IMG/VR virus record: IMGVR_UViG_3300033145_000508
Location: 1-22,119 of that record
Origin: a virus
DNA length: 22,119 bases
Strand: one strand, 5' to 3'
A model generated the notes under the pieces. The model was not told the DNA's origin, searched no databases, and worked only from the letters and a program-made list of their open reading frames with translations. Both the position numbers and the translations under genes were made by a program. Position 1 is the first letter of the stretch. The number at the start of each line of letters is the position of its first letter. Of the stretch, positions 1 through 8,654 are shown in pieces.

Positions 1-474
1 AATGTTATTGTCGGTGGTCATCAAAGATTAATTTCTGCAAGAAATCTTGAATGGAAAGAAGTGCCGGTTGTATATGTTGATCTTGATAAGGGTAAAGAAA
101 AATTATTAAACCTTGCTCTTAATAAATTGATAGGCGACTGGGATCAAGAAAAGTTAGGCAAGTTAGTTTCTCAAATATCAGCATTAGATATTGATACAGA
201 TTTAACAGGGTTTGAAGATATTGAATTAAATCAGATCTTAAATACACAGGAGTTCGAGTTATTTGATGTCAATGAAGATATAAATGATCTTGGAGTTAAA
301 GATGTTGAAGATAAACTTGGACATAAAGAAAGAGTTCCATTGTGTTTCTGGGCAGAAGATAAAGAGCAGTATGATAAAGTTCATAACTACTTTCAAACAT
401 CTAGGAAGAAAAATCTTGATATTGAAAAACTGATTAAGTTAATAGATCTACAAAAAAATGAAGAAGAAAAATAG
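1..474 (+). CDS. ParB/sulfiredoxin-like N-terminal domain protein, 5'-truncated
   Basis: The reading frame is open from base 1, so the true start lies left of the window. The first residues, NVIVGGHQRL, are the GG-H-R box of the ParB/sulfiredoxin fold, followed by a strand ending in VPVVYVDLD, which closes the domain. This fold binds or hydrolyses nucleotides in ParB proteins, and phages often carry such domains next to DNA methyltransferase or packaging genes. The remaining ~125 residues are charged and helical (LALNKLIGDWDQEKL and onward) with no second domain I recognise. The gene ends in TAG, and the next gene starts 17 bases before that stop, suggesting translational coupling. It lies just upstream of the terminase genes, a usual place for phage ParB-like proteins. 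The fold is well supported; the biochemical role is not known from sequence. Confidence 0.75.
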   Translation, partial: NVIVGGHQRLISARNLEWKEVPVVYVDLDKGKEKLLNLALNKLIGDWDQEKLGKLVSQISALDIDTDLTGFEDIELNQILNTQEFELFDVNEDINDLGVKDVEDKLGHKERVPLCFWAEDKEQYDKVHNYFQTSRKKNLDIEKLIKLIDLQKNEEEK

Positions 475-1697
475 ATATTACGATAGTCCTCGCATAACCT
501 ATGAGATTTTGGATTGTGCTTTTCCTATGACATTTGATCAATATTCAAATTGTGCTTTTACCTGTATGTATTGCTTTTCAGGTTTTCAGAGAGCTAAAAG
601 TATATCCAGTTAATGTAGAAAAGGTAAAAAAGTTATTCCGGTTAGAAACAAAAAGCCATTTTAATTATTTCATTAAGAATAAGATGCCTTTGCAATGGGG
701 TGGATTGTCAGATCCATTCTGTCCATTTGAAGAAAAGATGGGAGTAGGTCTTGAATTATTGAAGTTCTTTAATGAAATTGAATATCCGATTAGTTTCAGT
801 TCTAAAAGCGATCTATTATTAAGAGATGAAAGATATTTTAATGAGTTCAAAAAAGCAGGGGATAGATGGCATTATAAGTCAAGCATTATTACAGCAGATC
901 AAGATATGGCAAAGATATTTGAAGCTAGAGTTCCTACTCCGGACAGAAGATTTGAAGTTTTGAAAGCATTGTCAGATATTGGAACGTTAACCACGTTGAG
1001 ATTAAGGCCATATATTATAGGCTTGACTAATAAAACAATTCGAGATCTAATTAGAAAAGGAAAAGAAGCAGGATGTCAAAGTGTTAGTGTAGAGTTTATG
1101 TGTTTAGAGATGAGAGTTGCTAACAAACCGATCGAAAGAGCAAAGTATAATGCTATGAGTAAAGCTCTTGGTTATGATGTTATGAAATACTACAAAAAGA
1201 ATACTAGAGGTGCCGGATATTTAAGATTGAATTATAATCTTAAAAAGCCATTCATAAAAGAATTAGTTGATCTATGCGAGGAATATGGATTAAAGGTATT
1301 AATATCAGATGCTCATCATAAAGAAAAATCTTGTTCCGGTAATTGTTGTGGTTTGTTAAATAGCAATAAGAATATCTGTGGTTGGAATAAAGTGCAATTC
1401 ACAAACGCATTACAAATAGCCAAAGTTAAGGGAGTAGTGACATTCGATGATTTAATAAATGCAGATCCAGAACAGGCTGAAGCATTATCTAAAATCAATC
1501 TAGTTCCAACTATAAATACAAAACAGGAAGAACGATATAGAAATCTATCTTTATTAGATTGGTTAAAGTTTAATTGGAATAATGTTAAAAAAGGAACGAG
1601 TCCATATAAATACTTCGAAGGCATATTAGAGCCAATAGGAAAAGACAAAAAAGGAAATATAGTATATAGTTATAATTATAAGAAGGCAAAAATATGA
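458..1697 (+). CDS. Radical SAM protein, spore photoproduct lyase-like, apparently frameshifted
   Basis: Two frames encode one protein. The first runs from ATG 458 and carries the radical SAM cluster motif CAFTCMYC (Cx3Cx2C, codons about 554-577), followed by FSGFQRA. It meets a stop at 611. The second frame, offset by +1, is open to 1697 and continues with the features expected next: LQWGGLSDPFCPFE, typical of spore photoproduct lyase and related enzymes, then TLRLRPYIIGL. The crossover is near an AAAA run at 596-599. A later Cys-rich segment, SCSGNCC then NICGW, could bind a second cluster. Such enzymes use a 4Fe-4S cluster to cleave SAM and make a radical; the substrate here is unknown. 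A start at 534 would lack the cluster motif. The shift may be a real mutation, a sequencing error or programmed recoding. The end overlaps the next start (ATGA). Confidence 0.75.
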
Positions 1698-1999
1698 AAA
1701 TAGGAATTATCAATTTTGATATAGGAAGTGTCGGAGGTATTGCTACTCACTCTTGGGAGTTCAAGCAGGTTTTAGATAGAAACGAATATGACAATGAAAT
1801 TATAAATATAAAGCAAACAGCTTTCAGGCCTAAAAGATTATTAAACAAGATCGTAGCAAACAAAGGTGCATTGAAGATCGGTGGAATATATTTAAGTATT
1901 AGTGATAAGCATCTAAACCAAACACTATCGTATCTAAATAAGTTCGATGTTCTATTTTATACGAACGCATGTATTCACGATGAAAATGCTAATTGGTAA
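1694..1999 (+). CDS. GT-B glycosyltransferase, N-terminal fragment (premature TAA)
   Basis: This fragment encodes the first 101 residues of a glycosyltransferase whose remainder continues in the same frame beyond the TAA at 1997-1999. The start MKIGIINFDIGSVGGIATHSWEF resembles the N-terminal Rossmann strand and glycine loop of GT4-type GT-B enzymes, which transfer sugar from an activated donor. It ends in NANW, then stop, then KVYQLKKP. ATG 1694 overlaps the upstream TGA. Because both sides share one frame, a single base substitution explains the break. The only CATG in the window (1968-1971) lies 26 bases upstream of the TAA. Alone this piece lacks the donor-binding half and should be inactive, unless the stop is read through. 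Confidence 0.6.
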   Translation: MKIGIINFDIGSVGGIATHSWEFKQVLDRNEYDNEIINIKQTAFRPKRLLNKIVANKGALKIGGIYLSISDKHLNQTLSYLNKFDVLFYTNACIHDENANW

Positions 2000-2002
2000 A
2001 AA

Positions 2003-2722
2003 GTGTATCAATTAAAAAAGCCAAAGCACGTAGTAGTTATATCTAATGTTTATTTTGAAAAGTTTTATCCATACTTCAAAAAAGCATTACCATATATTCA
2101 CAATATAATAGCAACCAACTATGCTGTTAAAAACTATCTAGATAAAATAAAGGTAAAATCTGCCGAGGTAATTATACATCCATTCAGCTATCCTGATCAT
2201 AAAAAAACAAAAAAGGAAAATGTTTTACTATGGACTCATCAATGGCGAAACTGGAAAGGCATAGGTGATTTATGTAAAGTGATTAAAGATCTAAAGTGTA
2301 AAGTTATTTTATATGGAGCAGGTCGAGAATATTATAACTGGAAGGACAAGCTGCCAAGCAATGCTGAATATCTAGGGAATGTTAAACCGGATGAAGTTCT
2401 AATGGCATATGCAAGATCAAAGTATTCAATAGATCTAACCGGAAGAAGCCTAAAGTATTATGGACATCATAACAGAAGCACAATAGAGCCAATGTTTTTT
2501 AAGTGCTTATCGATATGTAATGAAAAGTTAATAGATCCATATTCATTCATTCCACAAGATGTAGTTTTAAGCGTAGATAGAAAGAACTTGGCAAATCAAA
2601 TCAATGAGGTTATAATGAATAATGATATATGGAAATCTAAAGTAAATAAAGCATATGACTGGGCTAAAGATTTTTATTCAGATAAAAGAGTAATAGAACA
2701 ATTATGTCGAATGATAAAGTAA
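2003..2722 (+). CDS. GT-B glycosyltransferase, C-terminal fragment
   Basis: This is the in-frame continuation of the preceding fragment; together they would make about 342 residues, normal for a compact GT4-like enzyme. Visible features include HVVVISNVYFEKF, the inter-domain segment FSYPDHKKTKKENVLLW, a C-terminal Rossmann strand (KVILYGAG) and SIDLTGRSLKYYGHHNRSTIEPMFF, where the STIEPMF region matches the E-x-F/M donor-binding helix seen in GT-B enzymes. A GTG at 2003 could restart translation but has no Shine-Dalgarno sequence, so I do not think it is a designed start. The last 19 bases overlap the small terminase gene. The likely substrate is unknown. The intact remainder of the frame argues that the break is recent or a sequence error. 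Confidence 0.6.
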   Translation: MYQLKKPKHVVVISNVYFEKFYPYFKKALPYIHNIIATNYAVKNYLDKIKVKSAEVIIHPFSYPDHKKTKKENVLLWTHQWRNWKGIGDLCKVIKDLKCKVILYGAGREYYNWKDKLPSNAEYLGNVKPDEVLMAYARSKYSIDLTGRSLKYYGHHNRSTIEPMFFKCLSICNEKLIDPYSFIPQDVVLSVDRKNLANQINEVIMNNDIWKSKVNKAYDWAKDFYSDKRVIEQLCRMIK

Positions 2723-3387
2723 AAGAGAATAAGAAAAGTAAAGGTCCTTTGTTAGTAAGGCCTACTGAAGCATTTTTGATATATTTTCAGCTTAGAGGTA
2801 AGCGTAGCTTGAAAAGGTTACATAAAGAAATAAACCAGAAGTATGCCAAAAGTGTTAAGGAGGGTAGGGGGGGTATTCCACATATAAATACTCTTAAAAA
2901 ATGGTCTGATAATCACAAGTGGCAGGACAAGTTAAAACATTGGGATGCTACAAAAGATGTTAAAGAAAAAGATGAAACTATTGACGAAGTTGTATTGGAG
3001 AATAAAATGTTAATGAATATCTGTAAAGCTTGGATCAATCAGTTTGCTAAAAGATCTAAAGGAACGCCAATGAAAGATAAGTTTGGAAATCCAATTTTAG
3101 ATCAAAAAGGAAATATTATATTAGTTCCACCATACATTGATCCATTTGGTTTCAAAGCAGTATGGGAAGTGTATCAAGTTTTAAGAGGTGAAGCTACTGA
3201 GAGGATTGCCTTCACCAAAGACGATCAAGAATTATTAGCTTCAATGGAAAATGCAAATGATGAACAAAGAAAAAAAATATTCAAATACCTCGCAGGGATC
3301 ACTGCAATCAAAGACGAAATTGCTAGACAATCTAACTCAAGCGATGTCGGACACGATGACAGTGAACAACCTAAAGGAAGTTTATGA
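2704..3387 (+). CDS. Terminase small subunit-like DNA-packaging protein
   Basis: This 227-residue protein has an N-terminal helix-turn-helix-like region ending in IPHINTLKKWSDNHKWQDKL, followed by KHWD, a pattern seen in phage small terminases where a DNA-binding helix precedes a W-x-x-K/R-x-x-x-W/D segment. The middle (KFGNPILDQKGNIILVPPY) looks like a beta-hairpin, and the C-terminus is charged and helical, suited to contacting the large subunit. Small terminases recognise the packaging start site and regulate the motor. Position is the strongest evidence: it directly precedes and overlaps the large terminase gene. The ATG at 2704 overlaps the glycosyltransferase end, so the genes are probably co-translated. 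No single motif is decisive, so the role rests on context plus the N-terminal resemblance. Confidence 0.7.
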   Translation: MSNDKVKENKKSKGPLLVRPTEAFLIYFQLRGKRSLKRLHKEINQKYAKSVKEGRGGIPHINTLKKWSDNHKWQDKLKHWDATKDVKEKDETIDEVVLENKMLMNICKAWINQFAKRSKGTPMKDKFGNPILDQKGNIILVPPYIDPFGFKAVWEVYQVLRGEATERIAFTKDDQELLASMENANDEQRKKIFKYLAGITAIKDEIARQSNSSDVGHDDSEQPKGSL

Positions 3388-4831
3388 AGATTTACCTGTT
3401 CAGTTCTTTTTCAGATTTATACCTGATTTTAAGTGGCCTGCAGTTTTAAGAAAAATCTTTTTAGATATATATAATGGAAAGATTAATAGAGCAATCCTAA
3501 AAGGTCCAAGAGGTGGTGGTAAGTCGCAGCTATTATCAGCATTGGCATTCTCACTATGGTTTTTCAAAAAACGCAAAGTGATAGATATGGGTGGAGCATT
3601 TGCTCAAGCAAAGATCGTTTATAATTACATATTGGGTTATCTAAATAGTAATGCTACAATATTAGCAAGTTTAGACAAGCCACCTTTGATGCAACATACT
3701 ATTGATCAGGAAGGTAATTACGTCAAATGTGTTCCGGCTAGTCCAAGGCAAGTCAGAGGTCCACATCCAGACGTTTTACTAGGCGACGAGGTATGTGAAT
3801 GTAAAGATGAATTGATCGAAGCAGCAATTCCGATGGTTGACAGTTCTCAAAATCCTGTGATAGTTCTGACTTCAACGTTTCATAAGATCTTTGGAATATT
3901 CCAAGACATATGGGATAAGGCAGAAGAAAAAGGTTATACTAGATATAGTTGGGATATATTCGATGTAACAAAAAAGTTTGATCCGGCTATATGGGAAGAT
4001 GAAACATTAAACAGAGAGATTGACGACCTTGAAAAATTAAGAAAATTAAGCAAAGGAAAGACAGGAGATACAGAAGGTTGGATTCCAATCGAGAATGTTA
4101 TACAAGCTTGGAGAGAAAAAGCATCGTATGATTATTTTTTAGTAGAGTATATGGGCGAACGTGCATCGCAGGTCGCATTCGTAAATGACGCAGAAGATGT
4201 TGATGCCGGTGTTTTCAAAAAGGATAAGGTATTAGATCTTGGGATTAGATACAAAGCAGGTGCTGAATGTGTATTAGGAATTGACTGGGGTTTCAGTTCA
4301 ATGACAGCGATAGTTGATCTGATGAGTTGGAAAGATAGTAAAAAAGTTCTTTTAGAGAATAAAAACTATACACAAGTTAGATTAGATGTTATTATTGAAG
4401 ATGTAATAGAAATACTGAAAGAAAGGCCTAGGAAATATGTTTATGCAGATAGTGCCGGAAAGTTTGAGAACGAGGACTTGCGTAAAAAGTTAAATGAAGC
4501 GTATAATAATGGTATATTAAAAATTAAACCAATAGTCGTTGAAGTTGTTTTTTCAAAAGACAAAGAAGAACTGCTTGGAAGTTATAGATCGCATTTTCAG
4601 AAGAAATGGTTTATAATTCCTGATAAGTTTAAGACAGCGATCTGGCAACATAAACGTTATCGTTATCAAGAGGGATCTGACAAGCCGTTAAAGAAAGATG
4701 ACCATATCCCTGATGCTACAATTTGTGCATTAAAACATTTTAATAAACCTAAGACAGGCCATATATCTGACATTGATAAAGAACGTGATGTCAAGACAAT
4801 TACAAGTGGTCTAATTGGTAAAAGATTTTAG
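3344..4831 (+). CDS. terL: Terminase large subunit (ATPase-nuclease)
   Basis: This is the packaging motor that pumps DNA into the procapsid and cuts concatemers. The ATPase has a Walker A motif, GPRGGGKS (residues ~54-61), and a Walker B-like VLLGDE (~143-149), followed by a coupling segment, VIVLTSTF. The nuclease half shows LGIDWGFSS (~311), YADSAG (~367) and DHIPDA (~452), the spaced acidic residues of the RNase H-like fold. At about 495 residues it is of normal length. The frame is open from 3251, but the leading residues there are out-of-phase translation of the small terminase; ATG 3344 (MSDTMTV) or 3356 fits better. It overlaps the upstream gene by 44 bases. The enzyme lies between small terminase and portal, as expected. 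Confidence 0.93.
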   Translation: MSDTMTVNNLKEVYEDLPVQFFFRFIPDFKWPAVLRKIFLDIYNGKINRAILKGPRGGGKSQLLSALAFSLWFFKKRKVIDMGGAFAQAKIVYNYILGYLNSNATILASLDKPPLMQHTIDQEGNYVKCVPASPRQVRGPHPDVLLGDEVCECKDELIEAAIPMVDSSQNPVIVLTSTFHKIFGIFQDIWDKAEEKGYTRYSWDIFDVTKKFDPAIWEDETLNREIDDLEKLRKLSKGKTGDTEGWIPIENVIQAWREKASYDYFLVEYMGERASQVAFVNDAEDVDAGVFKKDKVLDLGIRYKAGAECVLGIDWGFSSMTAIVDLMSWKDSKKVLLENKNYTQVRLDVIIEDVIEILKERPRKYVYADSAGKFENEDLRKKLNEAYNNGILKIKPIVVEVVFSKDKEELLGSYRSHFQKKWFIIPDKFKTAIWQHKRYRYQEGSDKPLKKDDHIPDATICALKHFNKPKTGHISDIDKERDVKTITSGLIGKRF

Positions 4832-4843
4832 GAAGATAAAATT

Positions 4844-7027
4844 ATGAAAATACTTGGATTTGAAATAAAAAGATTCAAAGAAGTAAAAAAGCCTTCCATT
4901 AGAAAAGATCAAGAGATTGGTGCTTCAGGAACATCCATCGTTGGTGGATATTTATCTGGTACTGATTACGTTCCTGAATTAACCGGATCAAGTGCTTTAA
5001 TTACATATAACGAAATGAGAAAATCTGATGGAGTAGTCAAGGCTGCTCTTTTAGCTTGTCAACTTCCAATTCGAGCAACGAAATGGTTTGTTGAACCTGC
5101 TAGCGAAGATCCTTTGGATGTCGAGATCGCAGAGTTCGTTCAAGATAACTTAATGAATAAAATGACTATTACTTGGGATGACTTTTTAAGGCAATCCCTT
5201 TTAATGTTGCCATTCGGTTATATGATATTTGAAAAGGTTTTTACTAATGTTGAGTTCGAAGGTAAAGAAATGATCGGTTGGAAAAAGTTTGCTCCAAGAT
5301 TACCTGATACTGTTTTGAAATGGGAAACTATGGAAGGCAAGGATGGTATTACTCAAATTACTGCTGCCAAAGGCGAAGTATCAATACCAATGGAAAAGCT
5401 AATTATTTTTGTTCAAGATAAAGAAGGTGATAACTGGACAGGTATATCTATATTAAGAAGTGCTTACCGGCCTTGGTATTTTAAGAAAACTATTGAGAAG
5501 ATAAATGCTATTGCTTTTGAAAGACAAGGTCTTGGTATTCCTATGATACATTTACCGGAAGATCATACTAAGGCTGATATTAAAAAAGCCAGAGAGATAC
5601 TTACAAATGTTAGAGCAAATGAAGAAGCATATATTATATTGCCAGCCGGTTGGGAGTTCGAGTTCGCAGATCCTAAAGCTTCCGGTGTTAAAGATCCTGA
5701 CAAAACAGTTCAGAGATATAATCGAGAAATGCTTATTTGTGTATTAGCTCAATTTTTAGATCTAGGATCAGGCAATACCGGATCGAGAGCATTGAGTGTA
5801 GATCAATCAACAACGTTTCATAATAATTTAACTGCTATCGCAAAGCAGGTTCAAGATGTAATAAATAAATATGCTGTTCAGCAGTTAGTTGATTTGAATT
5901 ATACTGTTGAAAAATATCCTCAATTAAGATTTGGAAAGATCGGAGTAGTTGATTATGAGAAATTAACCAAGTCGTTAAAAGCATTAACCGATTCTAGTGT
6001 AATTAAACAGGACGATAGGTTGGAAGATTATATGAGAGAAGTTATGGACTTGCCGGAAAAAGAAGAAGATGTTGAGCCAAAAGAAAAACCAAAAGCAGAG
6101 CCGAAGGAAGAAGAAAAAGAAGCTAGTGATAAGATGATGTTCTGGGAGCCTTGGCGACAATTTACATTTGCCGAGCAAAAGGTTAACTTCAAAACTATCA
6201 ATAGAAAATTAGTAGGTGCCGAGAAGTTGCTTGAAAAAGAATTAAAGCATATACTTAAAGGGAGTAAAGACGATTTTGTATTACAGATCCAAAGGATATT
6301 AAATACCACAAACTCAAACGAAAGAAATAGACGAATAGCAAATATGTCTATGAAGTATCAAGATCAATACCGAGCTGCCATTTTAACTGCTATGAAAGAA
6401 GTCTATCAATTTGGAAAAACGTCTGTTGCTCACGAAATGAAAAAGGCAGTTCCTGTTACTCCACAAAAAGATATTAGTAATATGTCTTTACAAGCAACAG
6501 CAATGACTGATAGAATGAATGATGATATAGTTGGCAAAGCAAAAACAACTATGTTGATGAACTTGCAGCAAGGAAAAACACATCCACAGACATTAGCAAT
6601 GACAACCGGTGTAATTAACAAGGCAGTAAAAAGCAATTATTTGAATGTATCATCGGTAGTTGTTTCAGGAAGTATCAATCAAGGTAGGCGAAGGACAATG
6701 ACACAGTATAAGAGAGATGTCTATGCTATTCAAAGAAGTGAGGTGTTAGATACTAGGACTTGTAATTTCTGTATGTCAATGGATGGAAGAATAATAAGGA
6801 AAAATGATAGTATGTCTAAAATGGATGCAGTTCATTCTGGTTGTAGAGGTATCTGGGTTGAGATCTTAATGACAGAAACTGTTAAGCCATCGATAACTGG
6901 AGTTCCAAAATCTTTAAGAGAAGATTGGGGTGGTATGGTTAACCTAGTCAAGCAACCTACAAAGCCAATAGTTAAACAAGATTCCTATGTGGTTAAAAAC
7001 CATCCAGAACTATTGGTAAAAAAATAA
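4844..7027 (+). CDS. Portal protein (DUF935, Mu gp29-like) fused to Mu F-like minor head domain
   Basis: At 727 residues this is longer than a lone DUF935 portal. The N-terminal ~400 residues show the DUF935 pattern: ITYNEMRKSDGVVKAALLAC, PIRATKWFVEPA, LPFGYMIFEKVF, then SALSVDQSTTFHNNL-like sequence near residues 320-330. Portals form the dodecameric ring through which DNA enters the head. A charged linker rich in Lys, Glu and Pro (~404-430) leads to a second domain. Its end, YAIQRSEVLDTRTCNFCMSM (~627-646) with HSGCRGIW (~664-671), is the CxxC plus HxxC signature of Mu F/SPP1 gp7 minor head proteins. The two are usually separate neighbouring genes, so this looks like a fusion. A fair ribosome site, AGGAAGA at 4830-4836, precedes the ATG. 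Confidence 0.9.
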   Translation: MKILGFEIKRFKEVKKPSIRKDQEIGASGTSIVGGYLSGTDYVPELTGSSALITYNEMRKSDGVVKAALLACQLPIRATKWFVEPASEDPLDVEIAEFVQDNLMNKMTITWDDFLRQSLLMLPFGYMIFEKVFTNVEFEGKEMIGWKKFAPRLPDTVLKWETMEGKDGITQITAAKGEVSIPMEKLIIFVQDKEGDNWTGISILRSAYRPWYFKKTIEKINAIAFERQGLGIPMIHLPEDHTKADIKKAREILTNVRANEEAYIILPAGWEFEFADPKASGVKDPDKTVQRYNREMLICVLAQFLDLGSGNTGSRALSVDQSTTFHNNLTAIAKQVQDVINKYAVQQLVDLNYTVEKYPQLRFGKIGVVDYEKLTKSLKALTDSSVIKQDDRLEDYMREVMDLPEKEEDVEPKEKPKAEPKEEEKEASDKMMFWEPWRQFTFAEQKVNFKTINRKLVGAEKLLEKELKHILKGSKDDFVLQIQRILNTTNSNERNRRIANMSMKYQDQYRAAILTAMKEVYQFGKTSVAHEMKKAVPVTPQKDISNMSLQATAMTDRMNDDIVGKAKTTMLMNLQQGKTHPQTLAMTTGVINKAVKSNYLNVSSVVVSGSINQGRRRTMTQYKRDVYAIQRSEVLDTRTCNFCMSMDGRIIRKNDSMSKMDAVHSGCRGIWVEILMTETVKPSITGVPKSLREDWGGMVNLVKQPTKPIVKQDSYVVKNHPELLVKK

Positions 7028-7047
7028 AAGTATAGTATAATAATTAT

Positions 7048-8205
7048 ATGAAAAGAAAAAAGTTCAAAAACTTCATAAATCCTATATCGTTGGCAGAGTT
7101 CAAAGAGCCACCTAAAAGGATTGAGATATTACAAGCAGGTGATTGGAATCACCCAGCTTATGGTTTAATTAAAATTGATACAGCAGATCTAAAGGATTTC
7201 GTTAAAAACTTCAAAGATAAAATTAGGAATGATCTACCGATCAACATTGAGCATAATAATACAAGTGGTGCAGTTGGTTGGTTTAAGGATTTAATTATTA
7301 AGAGTAATAGTTTATGGGCAAAAGTAGAATGGACAACGAAAGGTCGTCAGATGCTAAAAGAAAAAGTGTTTAAGTATTTTAGTCCTGAGTTCTACTCTAC
7401 TTACGAAGACCCTGAAAGTAGAAAGATTTATAAGAACGTGCTAGTCGGTGGAGCGATAACTAATACTCCCTATTTTAAGGGATTACAAGCTATTGTATTT
7501 TCCGAGTTAGCCAATAATATAATGACTATTAAAGAAATATTAGCAAAAGAGATCAAAGACTTAACTGATGAAGATAAAGCAACATTGAAGAAACACAAAG
7601 AACAGTTAAGCGATGCAGAGGTCGAAAAGTTTAAGAGTGTATTTGATGAAGAAGGTGAGAAGCCTGCCGAAGAAAAACCTGAAGAAAAACCTGCAGAAGA
7701 AGAAAAACCTGCAGAGGAAAAGCCGGAAGAAAAGCCAGAAGAAGAAAAGCCAGAAGAAGAAGAAGTTAAAGGATCAGAAGGTATGGTTCAACTAAGCGAA
7801 GCAAAGTTAAATGTTCTATCAAGAAATGCCGAGGAAGGCGTTAAAGCAATGGCAGAATTAAGGAAGCAAAAGACAGATGCTTATGTTGCAACAATGACCT
7901 TTGGTGAAGGTAATCAAACTGGACTCATTTTGCCTAAGTCAAAAGATAAGGTAGCAAGTTTCTTGCTCTCCCTGTCTTCAGATCAGGCAGAAAAGTTCAA
8001 AGAGATATTAGGTGAATTGCCAAAACGTAAATCTGGAATGTTTACAGAAGTTGGCAAGGACGAAGTAGTAATTGAAGGCAATGCTACAGACAAGGTTAAT
8101 ACCTTGGTTGAAGCAAAAATGAAAGATAATGATAAATTATCTTATCGAGAAAGCCTTGATTTAGTTCTTGCAGAGAATCCAGATCTATCAGAGCAGTTAG
8201 CCTAG
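7048..8205 (+). CDS. Mu I-like head maturation protease with scaffold tail
   Basis: Residues ~20-155 match the Mu gpI (peptidase U35) type: IEILQAGDWNHPAYGLIKID, then NDLPINIEHN with the conserved His, then AVGWFKDL, and later YFSPEFYSTYEDPES and GGAITNTPYFKGL. These proteases cleave the scaffold and themselves during capsid maturation. From ~201 to 239 the protein becomes a Glu/Lys/Pro repeat linker. The C-terminal ~145 residues are helical and charged, like the Mu Z scaffold that arises from the same gene. ATG 7048 has an A/T-only upstream region (AATAATTATATG) with no Shine-Dalgarno sequence. A second, internal start for a separate scaffold protein is possible (for example GTATGG near 7781) but unproven. 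It sits between portal and cement protein, as in Mu-like head modules. Confidence 0.87.
   Translation: MKRKKFKNFINPISLAEFKEPPKRIEILQAGDWNHPAYGLIKIDTADLKDFVKNFKDKIRNDLPINIEHNNTSGAVGWFKDLIIKSNSLWAKVEWTTKGRQMLKEKVFKYFSPEFYSTYEDPESRKIYKNVLVGGAITNTPYFKGLQAIVFSELANNIMTIKEILAKEIKDLTDEDKATLKKHKEQLSDAEVEKFKSVFDEEGEKPAEEKPEEKPAEEEKPAEEKPEEKPEEEKPEEEEVKGSEGMVQLSEAKLNVLSRNAEEGVKAMAELRKQKTDAYVATMTFGEGNQTGLILPKSKDKVASFLLSLSSDQAEKFKEILGELPKRKSGMFTEVGKDEVVIEGNATDKVNTLVEAKMKDNDKLSYRESLDLVLAENPDLSEQLA
7648..7764 (+). repeat. Glu/Lys/Pro-rich tandem repeat in the protease-scaffold gene
   Basis: Codons for E, K and P, with a few A and one G, recur as variants of EEKPEEKP over residues ~201-239, at DNA level as repeats of a purine-rich GAAGAAAAACCT-like unit. 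It probably forms an extended flexible hinge between protease and scaffold. A similar, shorter K/E/P hinge lies in the portal fusion at about 6055-6120. Confidence 0.8.
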
Positions 8206-8272
8206 CAAACAAAAGGGAAGGCTTTAAGTGTAGTCGAACTTATCGAGATTAATTAATTAAAAACCTACTATT
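8206..8272 (+). other. Short intergenic leader before capsid cement gene
   Basis: The 67-base gap ends in an A/T-rich run (GATTAATTAATTAAAAACC) immediately upstream of the next ATG. No convincing Shine-Dalgarno sequence, promoter pair or terminator hairpin is visible. Confidence 0.4.
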
Positions 8273-8650
8273 ATGAGTCAACAAGCAGGTGTATTAGACA
8301 TAACATTTACAGCAGGTGCAGATCTACGAACAAAACAATATTACATTATGTATTTGAGTGCTGATCAAACGGTTGATGTTTGTGGTTCTAATGGCAAAGC
8401 CATTGGTGTTCTACAAAATGAGCCGAATGATGGCGAAGCTGCTTTAGTTAGAGTCGTTGGAACAACTAAAGTTATTGCTTCAGATACAAGTATAGCTGCA
8501 GGTGATTATCTAACTTCCGATGGTAATGGACAAGCAGAGGAATACGATGCTAACTATGAGTTTTGCCTAGGGATGGCACTAGAAGGCGTTGGAACTGCAA
8601 GTGATATTATCGAGATGTTGATTGATAGGTTTGTTAATAGCACAAGTTAA
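8273..8650 (+). CDS. DUF2190-type capsid cement/decoration protein
   Basis: This 125-residue, mostly beta-strand protein has the layout of DUF2190 capsid cement proteins: an early DITFTAGADLRTKQYYIM, a central GKAIGVLQNEP, VRVVGTTKVIAS, then AAGDYLTSDGNGQA and a final LGMALEGVGTASDIIEMLI. Such proteins bind at capsid lattice positions and strengthen the expanded shell. The GKAIGVLQN and GDYLTSD signatures are the strongest resemblance. It sits immediately before the major capsid gene, the usual place for decoration genes. The start ATG is preceded by CCTACTATT with no Shine-Dalgarno. Length and context agree well with the family. Confidence 0.82.
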   Translation: MSQQAGVLDITFTAGADLRTKQYYIMYLSADQTVDVCGSNGKAIGVLQNEPNDGEAALVRVVGTTKVIASDTSIAAGDYLTSDGNGQAEEYDANYEFCLGMALEGVGTASDIIEMLIDRFVNSTS

Positions 8651-8654
8651 ACAT

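Noticed and set aside
1997-1999. Possibility that TAA is reassigned to an amino acid
   Set aside because: TAA ends several other genes exactly before the next start, for example at 7027, 8650, 9575 and 10171, so a global reassignment is not credible.
3251-3343. Earlier start for the large terminase gene
   Set aside because: Those codons lie within the small terminase gene and encode no expected terminase sequence; ATG 3344 is closer to the conserved start.
5984-6309. Minus-strand Phe/Leu/Ser-rich open frames opposite the portal hinge
   Set aside because: Shadows of the Lys/Glu-rich portal linker; no start context or domain.
7036-7041. TATAAT resembling a -10 promoter element before the protease gene
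   Set aside because: It is only seven bases from the ATG and has no good -35 element; A/T-rich start regions are general here.
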